A stretch of DNA of 64,000 bases from JBDLID01 sp039715055 (lineage in GTDB: Bacteria; Desulfobacterota; Desulfobulbia; Desulfobulbales; Desulfocapsaceae): positions 20,810 through 84,809 of the forward strand of contig JBDLID010000001.1 in assembly GCA_039715055.1 (NCBI GenBank), given 5' to 3'. The position numbers and the translations under genes were made by a program. Below are positions 53,712 to 64,000 of the stretch, in pieces; position 1 is the first letter of the stretch; every line of letters begins with the position of its first letter. The notes beneath the pieces were generated by a model. It saw only the letters and a program-made list of their open reading frames with translations. It was not told the origin of the DNA and searched no databases.

Positions 53712-56384
53712 ATGACAAAGGCCCCCAAACTTACCCCTATGCTCCAGCAATACCTGGAGATCAAAGAGCAGCACCAGGACACCCTTCTCTTTTACCGGAT
53801 GGGGGATTTCTACGAGATGTTTTTTGATGACGCCGAGGTTGCCTCAAAGATCCTCGGCATCACCCTGACAGCAAGAAACAACAAGGGTGACGCGGCAAAG
53901 ATTCCCATGTGCGGTGTTCCCCACCATGCGGCAACAGGCTACCTTGCCAAACTGGTCAGGGCTGGCAAACGGGTGGCCATCTGCGAACAGACCGGGGATC
54001 CCAAGGCAACCAAGGGAATCGTCAAACGGGAGGTCGTCCGTGTGGTCTCACCCGGCGTTGCCACCGATGAAGAACTGCTCGACGACAAGGACAACCTCTA
54101 TGTCGCAGCCCTCAGCTGCAAGGTCAAAAAACAGGAGATTGTATTCGGGCTCAGTTTTCTTGATCTCTCCACCGGTGAATTTCTAATCGGTGAATTTGTC
54201 GAGACAAGCTCACAAGGTGACGAAATCATCGACCAGCTCACCCGAATGAACCCGGCTGAACTGCTCATCAGCGAGGATGACAATGAACAGCTGGAGCCGC
54301 TCCTGGAAACAGCCCGTATCCTGATCCCCGAGCTGTGCATCACCCAACGCGACAACACTCTTTTCCATCTCGGAGATTGTCGGGACCTGCTGCTCGACCA
54401 CTTCGGGGTGGTCAATCTGGAAGGGTTCGGCTGCGGCGCCATGAGCCAGGGTATCATCAGCGGCGGCGTTCTCCTCGACTATATCCAGGACACCCAGAAG
54501 AGCGACCTTGACCATATCGAAAAACTCACTCCCATTGACCTGGAATCCGTTCTCCAGATCGATGACGCCTCCCGCCGCAACCTGGAACTGACCCAGACCA
54601 TTATAGGCGGGAAACGTGCCGGCTCTTTGCTGTCCGTACTCGACCATACAGCCACCCCCATGGGAGCCAGACTGCTCAAGCAGCGCATTCTTTTTCCGCT
54701 CCAGGATATCACGCGGATCACCCGCCGCCTGGATGCGGTGGCCTTTCTCTACGGTAACTCCGGGATAAGGAAGCAACTGCGGGAACAGCTCGAATCGGTC
54801 TACGACCTTGAGCGGCTCAACTCGAAAATGGTGCTGGCCAGCGGCAACGGCCGCGATCTGCTGGCCATGAAACAGTCACTCTCACTGCTGCCTGCTTTCA
54901 AAACAGTGCTGGCGAAATGTTCCACAGACAAACTGCAGCTGATCGGTGAAGAACTTGACCCGCTGGCAGAGCTGCACCAGTTGCTGGAAGCCGGCATCAA
55001 CGAGGAACCGCCGGTCACAGTACGGGAAGGAAATCTGATCAAGGCCGGCTACAATGGGGAGCTCGACGAGCTGCTGCTCATCCTCCGTGACACCAAGCAG
55101 TTGATCCTCGAGCTGGAGAACAAGGAACGCCAGGCAACAGGCATAGCTAAGCTTAAAATCGGCTTCAACAGGGTTTTCGGCTATTTCCTCGAAGTCAGCA
55201 AAGTGCACGGTGACAAGGTACCTGACCACTATATCCGCAAGCAGACCCTGGCCAACGCGGAGCGATTCATCACTCCGGAGCTCAAGGATTTTGAGGCAAA
55301 GGTGCTCGGTGCCCAGGAAAAACGGCTGGAGCTGGAGTATCAGCTTTTCATTGACATCCGCAACCGGGTGGCCAGCCAATCCGCCACCATCCTCAAGACC
55401 GCCCAGCTGCTTGCCCAGGTTGACTGTCTTGCCGGACTCTCCGAGGTCGCCAAACAGTACAACTACCAGCGTCCCCTGGTGGATGACGGGGAGGAACTGA
55501 TCATCACCGAGGGACGCCACCCGGTCATTGAACGTTCCATGGCCACCGGTAAATTCGTACCCAACGACATCCATCTCAACCAGGATGACCAGGAACTTCT
55601 CATTATCACCGGTCCCAACATGGCCGGAAAATCTACCGTACTGCGCCAGACCGCACTCATCACCCTCATGGCCCAGATGGGTTCATTTGTCCCTGCCGAC
55701 TCCGCCCATATCGGCGTGGTCGACCGGATTTTCACCCGGGTCGGAGCCATGGATGATCTGCGCCGGGGCCAGTCAACTTTCATGGTTGAGATGAACGAAA
55801 CCGCCAACATCCTCAACAATGCCACCGATAGGAGCCTGGTCATCCTTGACGAGATCGGTCGCGGCACATCAACCTATGACGGCCTCTCCATCGCCTGGGC
55901 CGTTGCCGAGGACCTCGTCACCAAGTCAGGCCGTGGAGTCAAGACGCTCTTTGCCACCCATTATCATGAGCTGACCGACCTGGTCCGCACCGAAAAAGGG
56001 GTGAAAAACTTTTCCATTGCGGTCAGGGAGTGGAACGACACCATCATCTTTCTCCACAAACTGATCGAAGGCGGGACCAACCGAAGCTACGGCATCCAGG
56101 TGGCGGCTCTTGCCGGTGTTCCGGTAAGAGTGGTCAAACGAGCCGATGAAATCCTTAAAAATATCGAAAAAAACGAGTTCAATCAAGACGGTCAACCAAT
56201 GCTGGCCAGGGAACAACGACCTGGAAAATCCAGGAAACGGCATCATCCCAGCCAACTCTCCCTGTTCCCGCCGCCCTGCGACCCCATACGAAATAAGCTG
56301 GAAGAGACGGATATCGACAGCCTCTCCCCGAGAAATGCAATCGAACTGCTCTACGAGCTTAATGAACTTCTGACCGGGGAGTGA
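53712..56384 (+). CDS. mutS: DNA mismatch repair protein MutS
   Basis: An 890-residue mismatch-binding ATPase. The N-terminal mismatch motif FYEMF is at about residue 35. Walker A is GPNMAGKSTVLRQ, followed by VILDEIGRGTSTYDG, and the C-terminal helix-turn-helix has the AALAGVPVRVVKRA segment. Length is in the usual range of MutS1. mutL is not in the window. Confidence 0.97.
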   Translation: MTKAPKLTPMLQQYLEIKEQHQDTLLFYRMGDFYEMFFDDAEVASKILGITLTARNNKGDAAKIPMCGVPHHAATGYLAKLVRAGKRVAICEQTGDPKATKGIVKREVVRVVSPGVATDEELLDDKDNLYVAALSCKVKKQEIVFGLSFLDLSTGEFLIGEFVETSSQGDEIIDQLTRMNPAELLISEDDNEQLEPLLETARILIPELCITQRDNTLFHLGDCRDLLLDHFGVVNLEGFGCGAMSQGIISGGVLLDYIQDTQKSDLDHIEKLTPIDLESVLQIDDASRRNLELTQTIIGGKRAGSLLSVLDHTATPMGARLLKQRILFPLQDITRITRRLDAVAFLYGNSGIRKQLREQLESVYDLERLNSKMVLASGNGRDLLAMKQSLSLLPAFKTVLAKCSTDKLQLIGEELDPLAELHQLLEAGINEEPPVTVREGNLIKAGYNGELDELLLILRDTKQLILELENKERQATGIAKLKIGFNRVFGYFLEVSKVHGDKVPDHYIRKQTLANAERFITPELKDFEAKVLGAQEKRLELEYQLFIDIRNRVASQSATILKTAQLLAQVDCLAGLSEVAKQYNYQRPLVDDGEELIITEGRHPVIERSMATGKFVPNDIHLNQDDQELLIITGPNMAGKSTVLRQTALITLMAQMGSFVPADSAHIGVVDRIFTRVGAMDDLRRGQSTFMVEMNETANILNNATDRSLVILDEIGRGTSTYDGLSIAWAVAEDLVTKSGRGVKTLFATHYHELTDLVRTEKGVKNFSIAVREWNDTIIFLHKLIEGGTNRSYGIQVAALAGVPVRVVKRADEILKNIEKNEFNQDGQPMLAREQRPGKSRKRHHPSQLSLFPPPCDPIRNKLEETDIDSLSPRNAIELLYELNELLTGE

Positions 56385-56649
56385 GTTGTCATCCCAATAC
56401 GATACAGGAAATTATTTCCACAAACTCCAACACACTGGAACTGGCCCGTAGAATATTTTATGTTTGTTATTTCTAGGAGTTAATGAGGAATTTCATATCC
56501 TTCTATCCATAACAAATCCAATTTAGTGATCCATTTAACCGACTAAGGACAATTTTTTTGCCAAGGTGACAGTTTTTCTGTATAATTACCTAAATTTTTA
56601 GCCGGTAATACTCCGGTTTGCCTGACATGCTCCCAGCCCATTGCCATCC

Positions 56650-58521
56650 ATGAAACAACTTCTTATCCTTCTGGCCCTGACGTTTTTCATCCCATTGGGT
56701 CACCCATCCCTGCTCTCAGCCGCAAACGGTGTCAAAAGTGTTGAACAGGAATCCAGTCCGGAAAAACGATACGAACAGGCAAAGTATTACTACAAGCAGC
56801 TTGAGTCCGCGCCCCTGGGTGAATCCCGTGAGAACTGGCTTAAGGGCGTAAGAAGCTTCCGCAAACTTTACCTCTCCCATCCCAAATCAGAATTTGCAGC
56901 GGCCAGCCTGTTTATGCTCGGCAGGATGTACTTCCAGATGTACATCCGCTTTCAAACCGTCATCGACCTGGATGAATCTCTCTCCTACTACCGGGATGTT
57001 GCCAATCTCTTTCCGGAAGATCGATTGGCTGATGATGCCTTATACAAGGTCGGCCGTATTCTTCAGACCGAAAAAAATTCACCGGAAAAGGCCGCCACAG
57101 TCTTTAAGCGGATCATGACCAGCTACCCCGACGGCGACTTTCATCCCAAAGCGGCTGATTCACTCAAGATACTCTCCCAGGAAAATAATATACCGCTGCC
57201 AAACGTCATGACCCGGCAAAGTCAGCTCAACACGTTGACCACGGTACTGCCGGTGAAGTACTGGTCCTCCAAGGATTACACCCGCGTTGTTATCAAGGCG
57301 TCCGGGCCGGTCACCTATAAAGAGAGGCTTCTTGAAAAAATGGGTGGCAAACCGCGCCGCCTCTATATCGATTTCAACAGCAGTTATATCGAGCCGCGCT
57401 TCCGCTCACCGATTCCCATTGAAGATGGACTCCTCAAGAGAATTCGCACCGGCCAGTTCTCTCCGGACACCGTCCGTGTTGTCCTCGATATCCAGTCGAT
57501 CTCAGATTTCAAAATCTTCAGCCTGCCTGACCCCTTCCGGGTTGTGGTCGATGTCAGAGGGCAGTCAACCGGTCAGGCAGCGGCTGCTTCCAAACCTCCC
57601 AAACAGGTGTCTGCTGCTCCCCGGACAGGAGACGAGGTTTCCGCACCGGCAATTACCTCGTCTGAGACCGTCGAGACCAGGATTGAACAACCTGAGCAAG
57701 CTGATATCAATGGCACTGTTGTCATACTCAGGGCGGGCAAAAAAAATCCGGTCTTATCAGGCAAAAAAGGTTCCGGCCAAACAAAAGAAAAAATGGGGAC
57801 CGGCGGCCCTGCCCTATCTCTTGCCCAGCAGCTTGGTCTTGGCGTCAATCGCATCGTCATCGACCCGGGCCATGGCGGAAAAGATCCCGGAGCCACTGCC
57901 AATGGCCTCAAAGAAAAAAATATCGTCCTTAAGGTCGCCCAGCGGTTGGCTCCCATTCTCAAGAAACGACTTAACTGCGATGTCATGCTGACCCGGACAA
58001 ACGACCGGTTCCTGGCCCTTGAAGAGCGTACTGCCATCGCCAACGCCAACAGTGCCGACCTGTTCGTCTCCCTGCACGTCAATGCCCACCCCTCAAAAAA
58101 TGTCCACGGCATGGAGACCTATTTCCTCAATCTCAGTACCAATGCCGAGGCCATGCGGGTGGCGGCCATGGAAAATGCAACATCTACCCACCAGATGAGT
58201 GACCTTCAGGATATCCTCTCTGATATCATGAAAAACTCAAAGATCAATGAGTCATCCAGATTGGCCCAACATGTCCATAATGCCCTCTATGGCGGATTGA
58301 AGCGATCCGACTTCAACAAGATCAAAAGTCTTGGTGTAAAGCAGGCGCCTTTTTACGTCCTGATCGGTGCCCAGATGCCGGCCATACTCATTGAAATCGG
58401 CTTCATCTCCAACCCCAACGAGGCCGACTACATGCAGAATGACAAGTTTCTTGAACAGGTGGCGGCAGGAATCGAACGCGGTATAACCGCCTACATCCAC
58501 TCCACCACTGCCAGCCTGTAA
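56650..58521 (+). CDS. N-acetylmuramoyl-L-alanine amidase with AMIN domain
   Basis: A 623-residue exported cell-wall amidase. The ATG at 56650 opens the signal peptide (hydrophobic 3-22) and is preferred over the TTG at 56641. After a TPR-like helical region (about 40-165) and an AMIN domain (about 205-300) that targets the septum or wall, the amidase_3 domain spans about 395-620: IDPGHGGKDPGA with zinc His, FVSLHVNAHP and the Glu in LIEIGFISNPNEA. It cuts the bond between MurNAc and the stem peptide, as in AmiC-type cell separation. Extra TPR-like repeats are uncommon in the family. Confidence 0.93.
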   Translation: MKQLLILLALTFFIPLGHPSLLSAANGVKSVEQESSPEKRYEQAKYYYKQLESAPLGESRENWLKGVRSFRKLYLSHPKSEFAAASLFMLGRMYFQMYIRFQTVIDLDESLSYYRDVANLFPEDRLADDALYKVGRILQTEKNSPEKAATVFKRIMTSYPDGDFHPKAADSLKILSQENNIPLPNVMTRQSQLNTLTTVLPVKYWSSKDYTRVVIKASGPVTYKERLLEKMGGKPRRLYIDFNSSYIEPRFRSPIPIEDGLLKRIRTGQFSPDTVRVVLDIQSISDFKIFSLPDPFRVVVDVRGQSTGQAAAASKPPKQVSAAPRTGDEVSAPAITSSETVETRIEQPEQADINGTVVILRAGKKNPVLSGKKGSGQTKEKMGTGGPALSLAQQLGLGVNRIVIDPGHGGKDPGATANGLKEKNIVLKVAQRLAPILKKRLNCDVMLTRTNDRFLALEERTAIANANSADLFVSLHVNAHPSKNVHGMETYFLNLSTNAEAMRVAAMENATSTHQMSDLQDILSDIMKNSKINESSRLAQHVHNALYGGLKRSDFNKIKSLGVKQAPFYVLIGAQMPAILIEIGFISNPNEADYMQNDKFLEQVAAGIERGITAYIHSTTASL

Positions 58522-58572
58522 CCCGGTCTAAACAAAAACTGCCAGCTGTTCTTCTTGGCTGTTTAATTGCTT

Positions 58573-58725
58573 GCAACTATTCAGCAGCACCCACATTATG
58601 GCCGATCAGACCGCCTCGAGTAGCACAAGTACGCTTCGTCAGCCTGCTTGACCACACTGCGGGCCCTGCTGAACAGTTACAGTTCCCTGCTTAGGGACGC
58701 ACCCAGTTTTACGCTGAATAATTAC
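58573..58725. mobile_element. IS66-like miniature inverted-repeat element, copy 2
   Basis: A 153-bp copy of the element at 12093-12244, differing at only a few positions and one indel. The terminal repeats have drifted slightly (second base C for T on the left; one base on the right). It is flanked by the 8-bp direct repeat AATTGCTT (58565-58572 and 58726-58733), independent of the flank of copy 1, which proves separate insertion events. Confidence 0.9.
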
Positions 58726-58749
58726 AATTGCTTAACGTCCTGACTCAAT

Positions 58750-58789
58750 AAAAAAAGGCCCGCTGCCAATGGGCAGCGGGCCTTTTTTT
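58750..58789. terminator. Bidirectional terminator between the amidase and glutamate synthase genes
   Basis: A perfect 18-bp stem (58750-58767 with 58772-58789) with a 4-base loop AATG. A-rich left and T-rich right ends let it work on both strands for the two convergent genes. Confidence 0.9.
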
Positions 58790-58810
58790 ATTAATGCTCT
58801 GTACTACTTT

Positions 58811-60235
58811 TTACCAGTCTATCTGGTCGCAGAGAAACTCCCTGTCATCCTTGAGATCACGCCCCTCCAGATACCGCTCGATGGATTCGGCAACCACCTT
58901 ACCCTGGTAGACCGCCTTGGCCACGGTCTGTGGCCCAAGGACGTTGTCACCTCCCGCAAACATCCATTCCAGGGATGTCTGCAGGGTCTGGGGGTCGGTG
59001 TGGTAGGTGCCCCACGAGGTGAGATTGAGTCCCTCAACACCTTCATCTGCATTATGGTCAACGCTCTGGGAGATGGCAGGGACCAGGGTATCTGCGGCGA
59101 TAAGGAAATTTGACCCCTCCACCACCACCGGACGGCGGCGACCTGAATCGTCAGGCTCACCAAGCTCCATACGGATGCACTCCACTTTTTTCAGTTTTCC
59201 GTTTTCGGAGTGGATCTTGACCGGGGCGGCAAGGAAATCGATTCGTACCCCCTCCTCCAGCAAATGATGAATCTCAGCGATGGATGCAGGCATCTCACTG
59301 CGTGAACGGCGGTAGAGAATAAAGACATTGGAGGAGCCGCGGCGCAGGGAGGTGCGGGCAACATCGATAGCCACATTTCCACCACCTACGACAACTACAT
59401 TCTTACCAATGTCAAGATCTTCGCCAAGGTAGACCCTCCTCAGGTAATCCACTCCATGGATGACGCCCTCAGTGGACTCCTCATCATCGAGACCGAGCTT
59501 ACGGCTGGCGTGGGCGCCAACCCCATTGAAAATGGCATCAAAACCTTCATCCCGCAGATCCTGGATGGTTTTGTCGCGTCCAATGACCACGTCGGTGTGC
59601 AAAGTAACACCGCAATGTCTGAGCGCATCGATTTCGGCATTGATGATCTCACGCGGCAACCTGAATGGTGGGATACCGACGGTGAGCATACCTCCATAAA
59701 TGGGCAGGGCCTCAAAGACAGTACAGGGAATCCCTTTCTGGGCCAGCCAGTAGGCTACCGTCATCCCGGCAGGACCGGAACCGATGACAGCCACCTTTTT
59801 ATTACCGGGCAGCGAACAGGCCCTGTGCATAGGCTTCTCATGCTCGACCATCCAGTCGACCAGGAAGCGTTCAAGCATACCGATGGCCACCGACTGCCCC
59901 CTTCCCTTGCCACGAACACAGGATCCCTCACACTGGAACTCGTGTGGACAGACCCTTGAACAGATGGCAGGCATGGACGAGGTCTCGCGCACCTTCCAGT
60001 AGGCCTCTTCAAACTTCTTTTCCCGCAGCAACTTGACGAATGCAGGAATATTGTTATGAATTGGACAGGCCTGAATGCAGGTTGGTTTTTTGCATTGCAG
60101 GCACCGCTCGGCTTCAAGAACCGCGGTGAATTCGTTATATCCTGAGACGATTTCATCAAAGTTGTGGACCCTCTCCTCAGGGGTCGTCTCTACCGGCATC
60201 TGCCGGGCAATTGCCATACGTTCTTTTGCCTTCAT
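58811..60235 (-). CDS. gltA: NADPH-dependent glutamate synthase (GltA type)
   Basis: A 474-residue flavoprotein. The N-terminal part has the iron-sulfur Cys sets CLQCKKPTC...C and CSRVCPHEFQCEGSC. It is followed by a FAD-binding GSGPAGMTVAYWLA near 150 and an NADPH-binding VVGGGNVAIDVARTSLRRG. This is the small-subunit/NfnB-like fold; as a single gene it matches the homotetrameric GltA of anaerobes. A partner NfnA-type subunit is not adjacent. Function in glutamate formation or in ferredoxin-NADPH exchange cannot be separated by sequence. Confidence 0.87.
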   Translation of the reverse strand: MKAKERMAIARQMPVETTPEERVHNFDEIVSGYNEFTAVLEAERCLQCKKPTCIQACPIHNNIPAFVKLLREKKFEEAYWKVRETSSMPAICSRVCPHEFQCEGSCVRGKGRGQSVAIGMLERFLVDWMVEHEKPMHRACSLPGNKKVAVIGSGPAGMTVAYWLAQKGIPCTVFEALPIYGGMLTVGIPPFRLPREIINAEIDALRHCGVTLHTDVVIGRDKTIQDLRDEGFDAIFNGVGAHASRKLGLDDEESTEGVIHGVDYLRRVYLGEDLDIGKNVVVVGGGNVAIDVARTSLRRGSSNVFILYRRSRSEMPASIAEIHHLLEEGVRIDFLAAPVKIHSENGKLKKVECIRMELGEPDDSGRRRPVVVEGSNFLIAADTLVPAISQSVDHNADEGVEGLNLTSWGTYHTDPQTLQTSLEWMFAGGDNVLGPQTVAKAVYQGKVVAESIERYLEGRDLKDDREFLCDQIDW

Positions 60236-60293
60236 TGAAACCCTCAGCTAAATAGAATCTTTCAATCAATAAAATTTATACTTTGAGATAAAA

Positions 60294-60325
60294 AAAAAGG
60301 TCGCTCCTTTCGGAACGACCTTTTT
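60294..60325 (-). terminator. Terminator of the ATP synthase operon
   Basis: On the minus strand, a 14-bp stem (60312-60325 with 60294-60307, one mismatch) with a 4-base loop is followed by a T run. It lies 20 bases after the atpC stop. Confidence 0.88.
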
Positions 60326-60345
60326 CTATTACCATATCAGCTGGA

Positions 60346-60759
60346 TTATGACAAGTTCGCTGCCTTCATCCTTGCTAAAGCTCGCTGCAGAGCAGCTTCG
60401 GCTCTTACAACATTGATCTTTTCACTATGCTGCTTTGATTGGGCAAGTCTTTTTTCAGCCCGCTCTTTTGCCTTCATAGCCCGATCAACATCAATCTGGC
60501 TTCCAAGTTCGGCACTCTCAACAAGAAAAGTAATCTTGTTATTGGAGACCTCACAAAAACCACCGCTGATCATCAGATTTTCACGCTTCTTACTCTCTTC
60601 GTAACTTAAGATACCAGTCTTAATGGTAGAGAGAAAAGGGGCGTGATTGGCGAGCACACCGAAGTCACCTCCGTAACCCGGGGCGTTGACAATATCAACG
60701 TCTTCGTTGACAACCGCCCCTTGGGGAGTGACGACTTCTAATCGTATCTGTTGTGCCAT
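60346..60759 (-). CDS. atpC: ATP synthase F1, epsilon subunit
   Basis: A 137-residue subunit: N-terminal beta-sandwich ([34 protein letters not shown], in pieces) and C-terminal two-helix domain (ending RALARMKAA) that controls rotation. It is the last gene of the atp operon and is followed by a terminator. Confidence 0.95.
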   Translation of the reverse strand: MAQQIRLEVVTPQGAVVNEDVDIVNAPGYGGDFGVLANHAPFLSTIKTGILSYEESKKRENLMISGGFCEVSNNKITFLVESAELGSQIDVDRAMKAKERAEKRLAQSKQHSEKINVVRAEAALQRALARMKAANLS

Positions 60760-60788
60760 TATATTACCCTCTCTTCAATAAGTTGGGA

Positions 60789-62219
<1,431 letters not shown>

Positions 62220-62248
62220 TCAATCTATTTAAATTCAAGTCGCAGTTT

Positions 62249-63124
62249 TTATCCCTTAAGGGCCTCGGCACCGCCGACAATATCCATCAAATCTCCAGTA
62301 ACCGCTGCCTGTCTGGCCTTATTGTAGACCAGGGTGAGATTATCTACAATATCCTTACAGGCGTTGGTCGCATTATCCATCGCAGTCATCCGGGCTGCAT
62401 GTTCACTGGCTCCAACCTCAAGTGTTGCATGATAGATCATGACGTTGAGGTAGAGCGGCTGCATGACATCCATGATCTCTTCCGTGGAAGGTTCATAGAT
62501 ATACTCGCCACTGATTTTTGACTGCTCTGCCTCGTCTTCATCCGCTACCGGCTGAATGGGCAGAAAATCCTGAGAAACCGGTCTCTGTATGGCGACGGAT
62601 TTAAATTCACCGTAGATGATCTCCACCTTGTCGGCGCCGCCGGCAAGAAAATTCTCAGAGACCTCACTTGCAATCTCACGGGCATTGAACATCTCAAAGG
62701 TCGACATGATATCGGGATAGGCCTTGCGAACCTTGCCGGTCTTCCGGAAAAAAGCGGCTCCCTTCTTACCAACGCAGACCAGGCTCACTTCCTTGCCCTC
62801 TGCCTCATAGGCAGCAATTTTTTTCTCCGTCATCTTATTGATGTTGGAGTTAAAGGAGCCGCACAGGCCTCGATCAGAGGTGACAACGACCAACTCAACC
62901 CTGGATACATCCCGATCTTCCATGAGAGGAAAGGATGCGGTATTGGCTCCACCGGAGAGATTGGACATTGCCTCGTTGAACTTGGCGGTATATGGACGAA
63001 ATGCCTCCATCTTTTCCTGAGCCCCCCGCAACTTGGCGGAGGCCACCATGTTCATGGCCTTGGTGATCTGCGATGTCTTTTTGACACCAACAATCTTGTT
63101 TTGTACGTCTTTTAAACTCGGCAT
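62249..63124 (-). CDS. atpG: ATP synthase F1, gamma subunit
   Basis: A 291-residue rotor subunit. The N-terminal helix has IVGVKKTSQITKAMNMVAS, the centre has VVTSDRGLCGSFN and the C-terminal helix has ARMTAMDNATNACKDIV, all family hallmarks. Position between alpha and beta genes is standard. Confidence 0.97.
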   Translation of the reverse strand: MPSLKDVQNKIVGVKKTSQITKAMNMVASAKLRGAQEKMEAFRPYTAKFNEAMSNLSGGANTASFPLMEDRDVSRVELVVVTSDRGLCGSFNSNINKMTEKKIAAYEAEGKEVSLVCVGKKGAAFFRKTGKVRKAYPDIMSTFEMFNAREIASEVSENFLAGGADKVEIIYGEFKSVAIQRPVSQDFLPIQPVADEDEAEQSKISGEYIYEPSTEEIMDVMQPLYLNVMIYHATLEVGASEHAARMTAMDNATNACKDIVDNLTLVYNKARQAAVTGDLMDIVGGAEALKG

Positions 63125-63143
63125 GGCAGGTTCTGTCCTCTAT

Positions 63144-64000
63144 TTAGTTTAAACCTTTAGTTGCCTTAAAAGTTTCTCCAAAGCTATCAAGTGCCGTATT
63201 CAGCTTGTCCTTGATGGCGTCGGTGAATTCTTCCTGGTCCTTCAGGTCGGCAAAGATAGAGGCGTCATTGGACTCGATGTAGCTGTACATCTCCTGCTCA
63301 TAATCCTTCAGGGTATCTACCGGCAGGCTGTCAAGATAGCCGTTGGCGCCGGCATACAGGATGGTTACCTGCTTCTCCATGGACAGCGGCTGATACTGGG
63401 GCTGCTTGAGAATCTCGACAAGACGCTCACCACGAGTCAGCTGGGCCTGAGTGGCTGCATCAAGATCGGAACCAAAGGCGGCAAAGGCGGCCAGTTCACG
63501 ATACTGAGCCAGATCGAGACGAAGCGTTCCTGCAACCTGCTTCATCGCTTTCACCTGGGCGGCACCACCAACCCGGGATACGGAAAGACCAACGTTGATC
63601 GCCGGACGAACACCGGAGAAGAACAGGTTGGGCTCAAGGTATACCTGGCCGTCGGTAATGGAGATAACGTTGGTCGGGATAAAGGCGGAAACGTCACCGG
63701 CCTGGGTCTCGATGATCGGCAGCGCGGTCAGAGATCCGGCACCGAGCTCGTCGTTAACCTTGGAGGAACGCTCGAGCAGACGGGAGTGGTTGAAGAAGAT
63801 GTCACCGGGGTAGGCTTCACGTCCGGGCGGACGACGAAGCAGCAGTGACAGTTCACGATAGGAAACAGCCTGCTTGGAGAGATCGTCATAGATGATCAGA
63901 GCGTGCTGGCCGTTGTCACGGAAATACTCACCCATGGAGGTACCGGCAAACGGTGCGATGTACTGCATCGGTGCGGGATCAGAGGCACAGGCGGCAACGA
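63144..64000 (-). CDS. atpA: ATP synthase F1, alpha subunit, C-terminal part
   Basis: The frame runs off the window edge, so the N-terminus and P-loop are missing. The visible 285 codons start inside the [19 protein letters not shown] block and continue through [27 protein letters not shown], in pieces, and [21 protein letters not shown], matching the alpha subunit. It is followed by atpG after 19 bases. Confidence 0.97.
   Translation of the reverse strand, partial: VAACASDPAPMQYIAPFAGTSMGEYFRDNGQHALIIYDDLSKQAVSYRELSLLLRRPPGREAYPGDIFFNHSRLLERSSKVNDELGAGSLTALPIIETQAGDVSAFIPTNVISITDGQVYLEPNLFFSGVRPAINVGLSVSRVGGAAQVKAMKQVAGTLRLDLAQYRELAAFAAFGSDLDAATQAQLTRGERLVEILKQPQYQPLSMEKQVTILYAGANGYLDSLPVDTLKDYEQEMYSYIESNDASIFADLKDQEEFTDAIKDKLNTALDSFGETFKATKGLN

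Overview
The window reads as a chromosome segment of an anaerobic, sulfur-metabolising deltaproteobacterium, most likely of the Desulfobulbales. This is inferred from gene content: a nickel CO dehydrogenase with a CooA-type regulator, tandem ferredoxin-MinD ATPases with a NifX-like protein, several c-di-GMP enzymes, an EpsC-type serine acetyltransferase and an atpAGDC order. No rRNA is present to confirm it. Gene density is high, and both strands are used in short operons.

Layout. 0-7.3 kb: the end of an FKBP isomerase, a lone receiver protein, an SH3 lipoprotein, a diguanylate cyclase, an ABC-F ATPase, an Elp3-like radical SAM protein and RNase III. 7.3-12 kb: tRNA-Cys, a small hypothetical protein, two Hsp20 chaperones and glycogen phosphorylase. 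12-14.2 kb: the first copy of an IS66-like miniature element and two outer-membrane barrel proteins. 14.2-20.2 kb: a six-gene cluster that looks like a peptide or protein maturation system. It contains a Tat-exported His/Asp repeat protein, a SPASM radical SAM enzyme, a Cys-motif methyltransferase, a PqqD-like chaperone, an HprK-like kinase and a nucleotidyltransferase. 20.4-26.2 kb: a TPR protein, then metY-metX-metW-epsC-cysK, which makes methionine and cysteine by direct sulfhydrylation. 26.7-34.4 kb: an envelope-signalling operon made of a coiled-coil protein, a membrane protein with eleven 54-residue repeats and a divergent OmpA-like end, a Ras-like GTPase, a degenerate class III cyclase and a hybrid histidine kinase. 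34.4-39.8 kb: a metallo-beta-lactamase-fold hydrolase, two ferredoxin-MinD ATPases and a NifX-like protein, then an HD-GYP phosphodiesterase and a PAS-GGDEF cyclase. 40-46.5 kb: a secreted transglutaminase-like protein, a phospholipase A2-like protein next to a membrane glycerophosphodiesterase, epmA-efp, a YfcE-type phosphodiesterase and a HIT protein. 46.7-49.4 kb: cooA and cooS with a near-ideal CooA operator between them. 49.5-58.5 kb: an AraC regulator with two small-molecule-binding proteins, a membrane protein, threonine aldolase, mutS and an AMIN-amidase. 58.5-64 kb: the second miniature element, an NADPH glutamate synthase and the ATP synthase operon, running off the end in atpA.

The two places most likely to hold undescribed biology are the His/Asp-repeat maturation cluster (14.2-20.2 kb) and the repeat-protein/GTPase/pseudo-cyclase/kinase operon (26.7-34.4 kb). 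The latter also contains a probable non-canonical start codon. The strongest regulatory call is the CooA box in front of cooS. The strongest mobile-element call is the pair of about 152-bp elements, each flanked by a perfect 8-bp target duplication.
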